A stretch of 64,000 nucleotides of DNA. Origin: Candidatus Kapaibacterium sp. (lineage in GTDB: Bacteria; Bacteroidota; Ignavibacteria; Kapaibacteriales; UBA4661). The stretch is from assembly GCA_025455065.1 (NCBI GenBank), contig JALONG010000004.1, positions 1 to 64,000 of the forward strand, in the 5' to 3' direction. Each line of letters opens with the position of its first letter. Position 1 is the first letter of the stretch. Shown here one piece after another: positions 40,041-48,484 of the stretch. A program made the position numbers and the translations under genes. The notes beneath the pieces were generated by a model, which was not told where the DNA came from, made no database searches, and saw only the letters and a program-made list of their open reading frames with translations.

Positions 40041-42008
40041 TTATCGCTCAAGAAGATTTTTCACCGAAGGGCGCTTGGAAATACGCGGTTTTGTAGTTTT
40101 TTCTTTGCCTTCGGTGCTTGCTTTTGCGGAAGTTTTGCGTTTTGGTGCGGATTTGCCACCGTCCGCATCCTTTCTCGCACTTTTCGGTGAATGCGCCGAA
40201 GAGCGCCCTGTTCCTCGCTTTTCGGAGGATGGTTCGGAACGTTCTTTAGAACGTTCTTTGATGCGGGGTTTCGGGGCAGTGGTTTCTTTTTCGTAGCGTG
40301 TGTCTAAGCCGACAAGTTTTTCCAAAGCGCGAATTTCTGCCAGTGTCAAATGGCGATACTCCCCGCGTTCCAGCCCACGTGTCGTAATACTTGCATATTC
40401 GCGGCGGTCAAGTTTTTCGACTTCATAGCCCAAGGTCTCGAAAATACGCCGTACTTCGCGGTTTTTGCCTTCGGCGAGTTCCACCAGCACTGAACGCGGG
40501 TCATTGGGTTCAATGAGAACATTACACTCGCCGCTCACGTAGATTTCATCGTCTTCGCCTGTAATTTCAACACCCGTTGAAATGCGCTTCCCGTCTGCTG
40601 CCGTAAGGCGTTTGTCGAGATATGCCATGTAAATTCTCGACACGCGGTAGCTGGGGTGCATGAGTCTGTGTGCCATGTCGCCGTCGTTAGTTAAAAGCAA
40701 AACGCCTGTGGTGTGGCGGTCTAAACGCCCGATAGGATAAACGCGGGAATGAATCGGAATCAAATCCATCACGGTTTTACGCCCTTTTTCGTCGCTTGTG
40801 GTCGTGATGTAATCTTTCGGCTTATTCAGCACGATGTACGTGAGGTGTTTTTCCGCATTCACCGGCTCACCCCGCACCGTTACTAGGTCGGAGAGGTGAA
40901 CACGCGAACCGTGTTCGGTAACAACCTTCCCGTTTACCCGCACTAAACCTTGTTCAACAAGTTCATCTGCCTGACGGCGTGAGCAAATACCGCTATCGGC
41001 GAGGAATTTGTTCAAGCGAACGATAGCGGACGATTGACGCAAAGGCTGGAAAACAGTTTCTTTCCGTGCTTTTCCTGCACTTGCCGAAGCGCTTTTTGCG
41101 CCATATTTCGAGGCAGGTTTTTCGCTCGTAAAGCGCTTTTCTCTGGAAGGTTCTGATGCAAATTTTTTCTCACCGAACTTCTTTTCGCCGTAAGGTTTAT
41201 CGCTGAATTTTTTATCGCCGAACTTCTTTTCGCCGTAAGGTTTATCGCTGAATTTTTTATCACCGAACTTCTTTTCGCCAGACTTTCTATCACCAAACTT
41301 CTTGTCGGAATACGGTTTCTTTTCTGAGTATGTTCTTTCGCTTGAACGCTCACCGGAGCGCTCTCCAAAACGCTCACCGGAGCGGGAAGAAGTCTTGGAA
41401 TATGGCTTCCGCTCTGATGTTCCGCTACGTGCCGATGATCCACTACGTTCACCGTAAGGGCGTTTTTCCGAACTTTTCCCAAACGGTCGTTTGGTATCAT
41501 CAAAAGACTTTTTCCCAAACGAGCGTTTGGTATCTTCGGAACGGCTTTTGTCAAACGAGCGTTTGGGTGTAGTATCGCTGCGTTCCGATGAGATTCCATA
41601 CCGTTTTGCGCCTTCTTCTCTACGAAAACTTGCGCTTTTGCGGGAGGGGCTTGATGACGACGAGCCGTAGCGTTTTGACGAAGCCGCACCGTAGCCTGAA
41701 GCACCTGATGACGACGATGTACGTGTGCGCGAAGAATCTCCGGAGCGAGAAGGTGTGCGGCTTTCGGAGCGTCCTTCAGAACGGCTTCCCGCACGGCTTT
41801 CCGAGCGACTTCCTGAGCGGCTTTCCGAGCGTCCGCCGGAACGATTTTCCGAGCGAGAATTAGATGTTGCCCCACCGAAATGGCTTGGTTTTGCCGATGA
41901 GCCGAATTTCCCTGATGAAGATTTCCCCGATGAAGAGCCGCCCGAAGGCTTACGTGATGACGTGCCTCCAGCGGAGCGTGAAGTGGTGGGGCGTTGTGGA
42001 CGTGGCAT
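40041..42008 (-). CDS. rluB: RsuA/RluB-family pseudouridine synthase with long low-complexity N-terminus
   Basis: 655 residues. The enzyme part starts at about residue 325: an S4 RNA-binding domain (RLNKFLADSGICSRRQADEL), then the catalytic GRLDRHTTGVLLLTNDG with the nucleophile-type Asp, then RRIFETLGYEVEKLDR. It makes pseudouridine in 23S rRNA (RluB-like) or 16S. The N-terminal half is Ser/Arg/Lys/Gly-rich, with SRSESRSGS text and a 15-residue repeat KPYGEKKFGDKKFSD encoded by 45-base units (starting 41175, 41220, 41265). Long disordered extensions are common on Bacteroidota RluB. The C-terminal tail is also basic. Confidence 0.88.
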   Translation of the reverse strand: MPRPQRPTTSRSAGGTSSRKPSGGSSSGKSSSGKFGSSAKPSHFGGATSNSRSENRSGGRSESRSGSRSESRAGSRSEGRSESRTPSRSGDSSRTRTSSSSGASGYGAASSKRYGSSSSSPSRKSASFRREEGAKRYGISSERSDTTPKRSFDKSRSEDTKRSFGKKSFDDTKRPFGKSSEKRPYGERSGSSARSGTSERKPYSKTSSRSGERFGERSGERSSERTYSEKKPYSDKKFGDRKSGEKKFGDKKFSDKPYGEKKFGDKKFSDKPYGEKKFGEKKFASEPSREKRFTSEKPASKYGAKSASASAGKARKETVFQPLRQSSAIVRLNKFLADSGICSRRQADELVEQGLVRVNGKVVTEHGSRVHLSDLVTVRGEPVNAEKHLTYIVLNKPKDYITTTSDEKGRKTVMDLIPIHSRVYPIGRLDRHTTGVLLLTNDGDMAHRLMHPSYRVSRIYMAYLDKRLTAADGKRISTGVEITGEDDEIYVSGECNVLIEPNDPRSVLVELAEGKNREVRRIFETLGYEVEKLDRREYASITTRGLERGEYRHLTLAEIRALEKLVGLDTRYEKETTAPKPRIKERSKERSEPSSEKRGTGRSSAHSPKSARKDADGGKSAPKRKTSAKASTEGKEKTTKPRISKRPSVKNLLER

Positions 42009-42071
42009 AGTTGCAGTGCTTTCTTAAAACGTAAAAAAAATTGTCATCTGAGTTTGAGGAAATGCAAAGTA

Positions 42072-43313
42072 TCAATAAAACAGATGCACTTGCAAATTCC
42101 AGCGCGTGGAAGTAAACCGCTCCGTGTCGTAAAAGCGCCATTCGGGGCGGAGTTCGAGGTACGGTAGCGGAAACCACTGTACGCCGACGGTCAGATTATT
42201 AGCGAAATTATTCGTCGGCGTTGTGCTGCCGTCCAGCACAGCCGAGCGCCCTTGCTCATAGCGCACGTAGGGATAGAGCCATGCGAAAGGGCGATAGGTG
42301 AGTTCAACCGTCCAATTTTGCAGCGTAAAGGCATTCGGCAGATTTGCCGTCATGTATTCCCCCATGAGTGAAAGCCTATCCGTCAAACCCGCACCAACAA
42401 AAGCGTTCAGCATACGAAAGTTGCCGTTATTCAGGATTGACGCGCCAAGATAACTGTTCAACACGTGGTCTTCGGTGCGAAGCCAGAATTTTACTCGCCC
42501 CGTGATTGTTGGTGATGAAAGAAGTTGATTCAACGGCGCATCGGGAGTGATGCCGTTAATGATGGAGTTAAATTCGCCATTCGCAAAAGGAACATTGATT
42601 GCCGAGATATTGCGCGGCAAAAATACACCCGCCGAAAGCGACAGCCACTGAAGCCCGTCGTATTGCAGTTCCGCGCCCCAATCCGCATACATCGGCGGCA
42701 GAAGCGGACGACTGAACGCGCCGGCAATTTGGCGAATGAGCATAGTGTGGTCATCGTACCGAACGCCGACGGTCGGCTGAAAATGCCCCACACGCAAGAG
42801 TGGAAGCGTCAGTCCGGGCTGAATAAGCGCCGAAGCCGTCCAGCCGGATTGCCCGGAATACGAACCCCGCGCCGATTGCCACAGTGAAGCCGCATCGAAG
42901 CCGCCTTCCAGCGTGAGCCATTCTGCTCCGTTTAGTTTTAATGCGCCGTAGAGCGCAAGTTGCATCGGGAAAAATCGGCGTTGCGACAAGTCGGAAGCAG
43001 GTGAGCGCGTCATCTGTCCGCGCAAATCCATACCGATAGTTAATTGCCCGTCAATGTAGCTGTTCGATTCACCGTCCAGAGCGTATAAATCCTTGAGAAG
43101 CGGCACATCTTTTGTGTTAATCATGCTCGCATCTTTGGCTGCGTACCAGCCGAGTTCGTTGCGGATACCTCCCCCTTGTGCATTTACGTGACAAGTCAAA
43201 CAGCGATTGCCGGTCATCAGGGAGAATTGCGGCAAAGCGCGTAGTGAAGAGCTTTGCAGAGTAAGTATCGTGCTACAAATCAGGAAAATTCGTAATGGTG
43301 ATTTCATGCTCAA
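42072..43313 (-). CDS. Outer-membrane barrel with N-terminal CxxCH (candidate fused monoheme cytochrome-porin)
   Basis: 413 residues. A signal peptide (to about residue 26, LRA) is followed by LPQFSLMTGNRCLTCHVN, in which Cys38, Cys41 and His42 form a c-type heme motif, and by GGGIRNELGWY. The remaining 340 residues alternate polar and apolar like a barrel, with FYD-ERFTSTRWNLQVHLFY near the end and an aromatic C-terminus. The architecture (signal, about 15 residues, CxxCH, barrel of about 350) matches that of fused cytochrome-porins such as Cyc2. The family assignment is inference; homology to Cyc2 was not tested. Adjacent genes give no electron-transfer context. Confidence 0.6.
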   Translation of the reverse strand: MSMKSPLRIFLICSTILTLQSSSLRALPQFSLMTGNRCLTCHVNAQGGGIRNELGWYAAKDASMINTKDVPLLKDLYALDGESNSYIDGQLTIGMDLRGQMTRSPASDLSQRRFFPMQLALYGALKLNGAEWLTLEGGFDAASLWQSARGSYSGQSGWTASALIQPGLTLPLLRVGHFQPTVGVRYDDHTMLIRQIAGAFSRPLLPPMYADWGAELQYDGLQWLSLSAGVFLPRNISAINVPFANGEFNSIINGITPDAPLNQLLSSPTITGRVKFWLRTEDHVLNSYLGASILNNGNFRMLNAFVGAGLTDRLSLMGEYMTANLPNAFTLQNWTVELTYRPFAWLYPYVRYEQGRSAVLDGSTTPTNNFANNLTVGVQWFPLPYLELRPEWRFYDTERFTSTRWNLQVHLFY

Positions 43314-43358
43314 TCCTTAAAAATCAATCCTTGAAAAATGGTAACTATTTCGCTCTTC

Positions 43359-43479
43359 GACGCAGATTCTCAGGATTAAACTGATTGCGCTGTTTCTAAG
43401 CGATTTTGGGGAGAGTTTTCAAATTGTCATTTGTGTTTGAACAATCATAAAAATCTGTTGAATCATGAAAATCTGTGTC
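43359..43479. mobile_element. Inverted-repeat element, GACACGGAT type (copy 2, diverged)
   Basis: The left arm at 43359-43386 matches the complement of 43452-43479 at 23 of 28 positions (GAC-CAGATT and CAGATT blocks). It resembles the unit at 37932-38048. Non-coding. Confidence 0.55.
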
Positions 43480-43559
43480 AAAAATTTATGACCGAAACAG
43501 TGACGAAAAATGATGTTCAATGAGGCTATTTTTTTGCGAGGGTCTCGCTTTCGGCGTAA

Positions 43560-44732
43560 TTACAATCCGATTGCCTGAAAAATAACAGTAAAAACGGCAT
43601 CCAGCAAGATAATTAAGAAAATTCCGCTCACCACTGCCGATGTGGTGAAATGCCCGACGCTCTCAGCGCCGCCACGCACCTGAAAGCCGCGCATACAGCC
43701 GACCAACGCCACAACTGCTCCCAAAACAAGGCTTTTTATCAAACCACTCGAAAGGTGTGCGACGGTCAAAGCAACTTTCGTTTCGTTCAAATACCCGCTC
43801 ACGCTGAGTTGCAAGGTTCCAACACCAATAAGCAAGCCGCCAAACATACCGGCAATGTCTGCAAACAGCACCAAAAATGGCATGACGCACGTAACAGCCA
43901 ACACACGCGGCATCACCAAAAAACGCATCGGGTTGAAGCCCATCGTTGTTAGTGCGTCGAGTTCTTCGGCAACTTGCATTGTGCCGATTTCCGCTGCAAA
44001 GGCAGCACCAGAGCGCCCTGCAACGATAATTGCCGTCATAAGCGGTGCTAATTCCCGTGCCAGCGAAATTGCCACCATATCGGCAAGATAAATCTCCGCG
44101 CCAAACTGCGCAAGTTGCATCGCACCTTGATACCCGACAATAACGCCCATAAGAAAGCCCACAAGCGCCACAATCGGCACTGCGCCTACGCCTGACTTGG
44201 TAATTTGCGTCGGGAACTCGCTCCACCGAATGCTGCGCGGCGCTCGAATGAGATACGTCACATTGATAAAGAACTCACCCAAAAACTCTATAAAAAATCG
44301 TGCATCTGCCCAGACTTGCAGCGTCGCCTCGCCGATGCTTTCCACGTAGCGGTGCCACGAGGTTTCTACTTCCGCTTCCACAGGTTTTTTTGTGAGCGGC
44401 TTTTCCAGAAGCGCGATAAAATCACGCATTTGGTCGGTGAGGTTTTGTACATCCAGCGTTATTCCTCGCTCCTGACAAAAGCGCTTCACGGCTTGCAACC
44501 AAACAACCAAGTAGGAATCATATTCCGTCAATGCCCCAAAATCAAGCGTCAAACGGAGATGTTTCGCCGCTTCGACATCGGCAAAAAGCTGTTGCAATGC
44601 GGGTTCAAGCGTTTTTGCATGAAGCAGCGTAAAATGCTCTTCCGCAACACGACAATACGTGTAAGCGTTGAAGTGCTGGACATCAAGCACTGATGCGGTT
44701 TCAGAGGAACTATCGTTAGCGTTTGAACTCAT
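43560..44732 (-). CDS. STAS-domain MlaE-family ABC permease
   Basis: 390 residues from the ATG at 44732 (MSSNANDSSS); an upstream in-frame TTG would add eight residues. The N-terminal about 120 residues form a STAS-like domain (VLDVQHFNAYTYCRVAE ... LTLDFGALTEYDSYLVVW-type text). The C-terminal 240 residues are the MlaE permease with APRSIRWSEFPTQITKSGVGAVPIV and conserved GRSGAAFAAEIGTM. It belongs to lipid-transport systems that maintain outer-membrane asymmetry. The partner ATPase and MCE protein are not in the window. STAS fused to the permease is known in the family. Confidence 0.88.
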   Translation of the reverse strand: MSSNANDSSSETASVLDVQHFNAYTYCRVAEEHFTLLHAKTLEPALQQLFADVEAAKHLRLTLDFGALTEYDSYLVVWLQAVKRFCQERGITLDVQNLTDQMRDFIALLEKPLTKKPVEAEVETSWHRYVESIGEATLQVWADARFFIEFLGEFFINVTYLIRAPRSIRWSEFPTQITKSGVGAVPIVALVGFLMGVIVGYQGAMQLAQFGAEIYLADMVAISLARELAPLMTAIIVAGRSGAAFAAEIGTMQVAEELDALTTMGFNPMRFLVMPRVLAVTCVMPFLVLFADIAGMFGGLLIGVGTLQLSVSGYLNETKVALTVAHLSSGLIKSLVLGAVVALVGCMRGFQVRGGAESVGHFTTSAVVSGIFLIILLDAVFTVIFQAIGL

Positions 44733-44767
44733 GAGCTGCGAATGGTGCAATATCAAAATGGGCGTAA

Positions 44768-44801
44768 TAAAGCCCGTACTCTGGCGAAAATACGGGCTTT
44801 T
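44768..44801 (-). terminator. Rho-independent terminator (nearly symmetric)
   Basis: AAAGCCCGTA pairs with TACGGGCTTT. On the minus strand it follows the Uma2 gene. Its T tract is short, so strength is moderate. The stem sequence recurs in the terminator at 45794-45826. Confidence 0.65.
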
Positions 44802-44843
44802 GGGGAAATAATCGTGAGAAAAATTGCCATAGCTGCGAATATA

Positions 44844-45677
44844 TCACAGGTCATCGGGGTTCATACCCAATGCACGCAGTTTTTCTGCTAACTTCAAGGC
44901 TTTTTCTCGCTCTGCTTGGAGTTCTGCGGAAAGTTCATCAGCACGTTTGCGTTCTGTCTTTGCCATCTCTGCGCCTGTGGGCAGCACTTCGCCTGTCGCA
45001 AGGTCGTACCAGCGCAGCCAAACGCTCCATTTATTGCGGTATTCGCCTTCCCATGTCATTAAACCCAGTCCCGGTGTGGCTTCGCAAGCGAGCGTGTTGT
45101 CTTTTCCCACCGTTACGGGCTGATATTCGCGCCGCGAATGAGAAGCAGAAAACCCTAAGCGGTACGCCTCTATTTCTGCGGTTTCTACGTCAAAAAGGAT
45201 GTATTCGTGGACACGCATTTTGTCTTGGTAAATTTCCTTTTTGATGCCTCTATCGGCATCAACAGTGCCTTCGGAGAGCAGTTCAATCACCAAATCAGGC
45301 GCTTTTTCCTCAACCCAAATAATGTAGCTTTTCCTGAAGCGTTTTGGAACATTGTGGGAAATAAAAAAATCAGGTGCGCGAAAATTCAGTTTCTCCGCCT
45401 GCTCCAAACCATAGTACACGCCCATATTTCCGGCGATACACACATCATCTTTTTCCGCCCAAGCGAGCGTCAGCGTCTCTATGAGCAGGTCTAATTGCAG
45501 GGCGTGGCGGTCTGATTCCATTGGTTCTCCGTCGTCGTAAGGTAATTCATCTTCTGTTGGCGGGTAATAATCTCCTATTTCAGCCCAATACCGACGCTTG
45601 CCTTTGTAGGATTCATCGAATGTTTCCTCGTGTACAGTGGGCTGCAATGCAGGTTCGAGAACGGTCATCGTTTCCAT
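44844..45677 (-). CDS. Uma2-family (DUF820) putative restriction-endonuclease-like protein
   Basis: 277 residues. The PD-(D/E)XK core is recognisable: APDFFIS, then PDLVIELLSEGTVDADRG, then IKKEIYQDKMRVHEYILFD. The family is widespread in cyanobacteria, Bacteroidota and others, with no settled role. The C-terminal 50 residues form a coiled coil (AELQAEREKALKLAEKL), as is common in the family. It stands alone with a terminator downstream. Confidence 0.88.
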   Translation of the reverse strand: METMTVLEPALQPTVHEETFDESYKGKRRYWAEIGDYYPPTEDELPYDDGEPMESDRHALQLDLLIETLTLAWAEKDDVCIAGNMGVYYGLEQAEKLNFRAPDFFISHNVPKRFRKSYIIWVEEKAPDLVIELLSEGTVDADRGIKKEIYQDKMRVHEYILFDVETAEIEAYRLGFSASHSRREYQPVTVGKDNTLACEATPGLGLMTWEGEYRNKWSVWLRWYDLATGEVLPTGAEMAKTERKRADELSAELQAEREKALKLAEKLRALGMNPDDL

Positions 45678-45793
45678 AGTGATTTCGGGAATAGTGAAGG
45701 TGTTGATATTGCCGAAAATATTGTCGGAATATACACAAAAAACACGGTTTTCTCAAGGTTTTATCAAGGTTTTGCGAATGTTGTATCACGTAA

Positions 45794-45826
45794 AAGCCCG
45801 TATTGCTTGAGCGGCGATACGGGCTT
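45794..45826 (-). terminator. Rho-independent terminator
   Basis: AAGCCCGTAT pairs with ATACGGGCTT, with T residues downstream on the minus strand. It ends the outer-membrane paralogue 1 transcript and shares its stem with the hairpin at 44768-44801. Confidence 0.7.
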
Positions 45827-45852
45827 GGAGATAGTTCAGAATCTTTATGTTG

Positions 45853-46518
45853 TCAGAGTCGCGCACTGAAAAAGACCAGCCCTGACAGTTGTACATCGGG
45901 AAGGAGGCGATAGAGTTCGTTGCTGCTCACGTACAGGAACAAACCATGCGCCTGCGCCCGAAAACCAAGGTCGAGCGTTGCCGTCAGAGGCAGCAGATAA
46001 TCTGCTTTGAGGTTTGCGCCCATCATAAGACCTTCGTGAGCGCTCAGATACGCATTTCTGCCTTGCAGGTTTTCATTCGTTACGAAATATGTTTGTTGCC
46101 GATATTGTACTGAAGCACCGCCACCCACGCGAAAACGGCTTGTGGGCGGCGTAAAAAATACCGTTGCGTCGGCGGTCGTGTAATTCCAAGAATACTGATT
46201 CCGCATAAGTTGTGTGCTTGGCGGCATCGGCATTGGCGAAAGAGACTGAGAGAACAACGATTGCTGAACGCCAAAGTGATTGCTCAGGGCAAATTCCAAC
46301 TCGCTATGTTCGCTGAGAGCAGACGAATACAAGAGCGACATCATAAAACCCGCAACAAGCCTATCGGTCGGCATTGTCATCACACCGACACCACCGCTAA
46401 AACGGCTCTTTGGCAGACTGCTGACGGGTGATTGTGCAAACGGCTCTACGCCTTGCGCAACGACGGTAGAAACACCAATAACCACCAGCGCAAGCGCCGT
46501 TAATACTGGTCGTAGCAT
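45853..46518 (-). CDS. Outer-membrane beta-barrel-like protein, tandem paralogue 1
   Basis: 221 residues from the ATG at 46518, which has AAGGAG upstream. A signal peptide ends near VVAQ. The mature part has GVGVMT ... LLYSSALSEHSELEFALSN, a loop rich in Ser/Pro/Met and TADATVFFTPPTSRFRVGGGASV, then LSAHEGLMMGANLKADYLLPLTATLDLGFRAQ (given here only by its key GxNLKxDYxxPLT pattern) and ends LVFFSARL. The same pattern is present in the next two genes. Function unknown; predicted small barrel of the OMP_b-brl type. Confidence 0.7.
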   Translation of the reverse strand: MLRPVLTALALVVIGVSTVVAQGVEPFAQSPVSSLPKSRFSGGVGVMTMPTDRLVAGFMMSLLYSSALSEHSELEFALSNHFGVQQSLFSQSLSPMPMPPSTQLMRNQYSWNYTTADATVFFTPPTSRFRVGGGASVQYRQQTYFVTNENLQGRNAYLSAHEGLMMGANLKADYLLPLTATLDLGFRAQAHGLFLYVSSNELYRLLPDVQLSGLVFFSARL

Positions 46519-46577
46519 ACATTTCTCCTTGAAAATGAGATAAAAAAACGGGGTTGAGACTTCAGCGCTGTTCGCTG

Positions 46578-46617
46578 GCTGAAGAACGTCGCTTTTATCA
46601 AGGGTCATGCTGGTTGA
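46578..46617 (-). promoter_or_regulatory. Conserved leader element of outer-membrane paralogue 1
   Basis: A 40-base sequence running GCTGAAGAACGTCGCTTTTA-TCAAGGGT-CATGCTGGTTGA recurs at 47356-47396 with one extra base. Both copies lie about 60 bases upstream of the respective start codons and next to a CTTCAGC/GCTGAAG-type hairpin. This may be a duplicated promoter or leader-RNA element. Confidence 0.55.
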
Positions 46618-46633
46618 AGGAAGAAAAAAGTGA

Positions 46634-47299
46634 TTAGAATCGCACATTACAGAAGATACCTGCGGCAGCACTAAAAAAAGATGTTATGCCGTTGGGTACA
46701 GGCATATTCATGAGCGCATATCCTTGCACTCGCCCACCCAATTCAAGCGCATTTGCAAGTGGAAAGGAATACTCAATTTTCCCGTTGAGACCGTACAACC
46801 AAATGTCAAACTGCCCCAAAAACGGCACCGGGCGTATCAACAAAGAATCACTCGGAAAACCGCCGGAAGCAGAACGATAGACAGCGCCTGAGCCTGATTG
46901 AACTCTCAGAAGCGTCAATCCTCCGCCAATTTTCAGACGTGGAAGGTTGCTGAAGGGCATAAATAGTGCTGTTGCGTCCATTGTTGTCCAATGACTGTAC
47001 GAGATGATTTGCTGCCTTACTCCGGGGATTGCCGGAGTAAAGGTGTTCTCTCGCATTGCTGAAAAATTTGCACTATGCACAGAAGCCTCTAATTCCACGT
47101 TACCCGATTCTAATGTGCGCCCGTACTGTACGGACAGCATTGGTGAGCCGGAAAGCCATAAACCCAAGCCCACACCTAAACGATTGGGTAATGTCTGTCT
47201 CATGTCTGATGTTTGCGCCATGTCTGATATTTGCTGCGCACGGAGCGAAGAGACCATGGCGACGGAAGCGATGATAAGCGCTATTGCACGTATTTGCAT
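46634..47299 (-). CDS. Outer-membrane beta-barrel-like protein, tandem paralogue 2
   Basis: 221 residues from the ATG at 47299, the same length as paralogue 1. A signal peptide ends near SLRAQ. It shares with its neighbours LGVGLGLW, a Tyr/Ser-rich strand after WTTMDATALFMPFSNLPRLKIGGGL (key DATALF-MPF, G-GGL), GLNGKIEYSFPLANALELGGRVQ-type strand text and a C-terminal Phe (FCNVRF). Function unknown. The upstream leader carries the element at 47356-47396. Confidence 0.7.
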   Translation of the reverse strand: MQIRAIALIIASVAMVSSLRAQQISDMAQTSDMRQTLPNRLGVGLGLWLSGSPMLSVQYGRTLESGNVELEASVHSANFSAMRENTFTPAIPGVRQQIISYSHWTTMDATALFMPFSNLPRLKIGGGLTLLRVQSGSGAVYRSASGGFPSDSLLIRPVPFLGQFDIWLYGLNGKIEYSFPLANALELGGRVQGYALMNMPVPNGITSFFSAAAGIFCNVRF

Positions 47300-47355
47300 A
47301 AAAAACGACCTCAAATAAATGATAAACATGAATTGGATTTCTTCGGCATTATTTC

Positions 47356-47396
47356 GCTGAAGAACGTCGCTTTTATCAAGGGTTCATGCTGGTTGA
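47356..47396 (-). promoter_or_regulatory. Conserved leader element of outer-membrane paralogue 2
   Basis: 41 bases, one insertion relative to the copy at 46578-46617. Not conserved as a peptide, since the insertion shifts any frame; conservation is therefore at DNA or RNA level. Confidence 0.55.
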
Positions 47397-47414
47397 TTCT
47401 GTGAGAAAGGATGA

Positions 47415-48125
47415 TTAAAATTTGACACTGAGGAAAACACCAATAGAAGCTGCACCGTCAGCAAACACCCGCACAGGTTCATCATTCAGGCGATACAAAA
47501 GAACCTGTGCTTGTGTTCTAATGCCCAAGTCCAGCATTTGTGTCAAAGGAAAGACATAATCAAGTTTGAGATTGCCGCCGAGGGATAAGCGTTCCTCATA
47601 GCTGTAATACGACGGCGGATAGGTTTTTATCGTGGGATTAAGCGATTGCGCACCCGATGAATAGGGATATTCCCTCACCATACCTCGCTGCAAATTCTGC
47701 ACTGTTGCACCTGCTCCAATGCGCAAGCCTGACAGTATGCCTGAGCGAAATGGAGAAAACAGTAGCGTAGCATCATAGACCGTTGCGTCCCAAAAGCTGA
47801 GATTGTATTGGTCAATCGAATTGGGTGAAGGGCTAATATACTGATAAAACGAGGAAGAACCAGCTTTTTGAAATGCTATTTCCACTTCCAACAATGGTAA
47901 AAGCGTACGAGAATACATCGCAGAAAGCGATAATGCACCCTTATTACCACCCACAATACCCATCACCCCAACACCTGTACTCAAGCGGTTTTGCGGTGTC
48001 CAGCGTTGTTCGGTGATGTTGGGAGAAGATTGAGGAAGTTCCTGAGCCGAAACGGGGAGTGCCAACATTGGCGCAACAAACGCCACAACAAGGAAACAAG
48101 CCATTACTGCACGTGTGAACATCAT
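47415..48125 (-). CDS. Outer-membrane beta-barrel-like protein, tandem paralogue 3
   Basis: 236 residues from the ATG at 48125, with AGGA upstream; ATG at 48122 is an alternative. A signal peptide (MACFLVVAFVAPMLALPVSAQ-like) is followed by LSTGVGVMGIVGG, WDATVYDATLLFSPF, GLRIGAGATV, LGGNLKLDYVFPLTQMLDLG and a Phe C-terminus (VFLSVKF). The shared motifs with the two downstream genes show tandem duplication. A CACGGC/GCCGTG hairpin sits in its leader (about 48158-48187). Function unknown. Confidence 0.7.
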   Translation of the reverse strand: MMFTRAVMACFLVVAFVAPMLALPVSAQELPQSSPNITEQRWTPQNRLSTGVGVMGIVGGNKGALSLSAMYSRTLLPLLEVEIAFQKAGSSSFYQYISPSPNSIDQYNLSFWDATVYDATLLFSPFRSGILSGLRIGAGATVQNLQRGMVREYPYSSGAQSLNPTIKTYPPSYYSYEERLSLGGNLKLDYVFPLTQMLDLGIRTQAQVLLYRLNDEPVRVFADGAASIGVFLSVKF

Positions 48126-48484
48126 ATACGAAGTCCTAAAAAATGAAGAAAAAAGCACACGGCAACGTTTGAGAACCCAAGCCGTGATGCGGTTTGTAGC
48201 TTTGGGGAGACAACAGAATAACCCATAAAAACGATGCAGCCCGCATAAAAACGGGCTACATCTATAATTGAACTTATCCAAGGTAAAGAACCACAGCATT
48301 TCTTCGTAGCACAGACATTCCTGTCTGTGTCCTTAACGCCGCAAGGCGTAATACCATAAAGTGCTGAAATTACTCCACTTGAAGATTATTCGCTTCGCTC
48401 ATTTCGGACACAGACAAGAATGTCTGTGCTACGAAGAAGAGATTTGCATTGCTGATTTTGATACTATCTAATTTCTAAAGCGGA
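48126..48484. other. Intergenic region upstream of paralogue 3, downstream of sucC
   Basis: It holds the REPIN-like element at 48301-48437 and a leader hairpin near 48158-48187. I see no gene. There is no classical terminator for sucC; the inverted repeat may serve that role. Confidence 0.55.
48301..48437. mobile_element. REPIN-like inverted-repeat element (copy 2)
   Basis: 32-base arms (48301-48332 and 48406-48437) are complementary with one mismatch. Each arm reads TCTTC-GTAG-CACAGACA-TTCY-TGTCTGTG, that is a GTAG tetranucleotide and an 8-base-pair palindrome. The centre has ACGCC-gcaa-GGCGT and ATTCGCTTCGCTCATTT as in copy 1. Confidence 0.8.

Noticed and set aside
43536..43548. GCGAGGGTCTCGC as a terminator of the MlaE gene
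   Set aside because: On the gene's strand the hairpin is followed by A residues rather than T, so it does not fit an intrinsic terminator.
46578..47396. Conserved leader peptide upstream of the outer-membrane paralogues
   Set aside because: A one-base insertion shifts the frame between the two copies, so no peptide is conserved.
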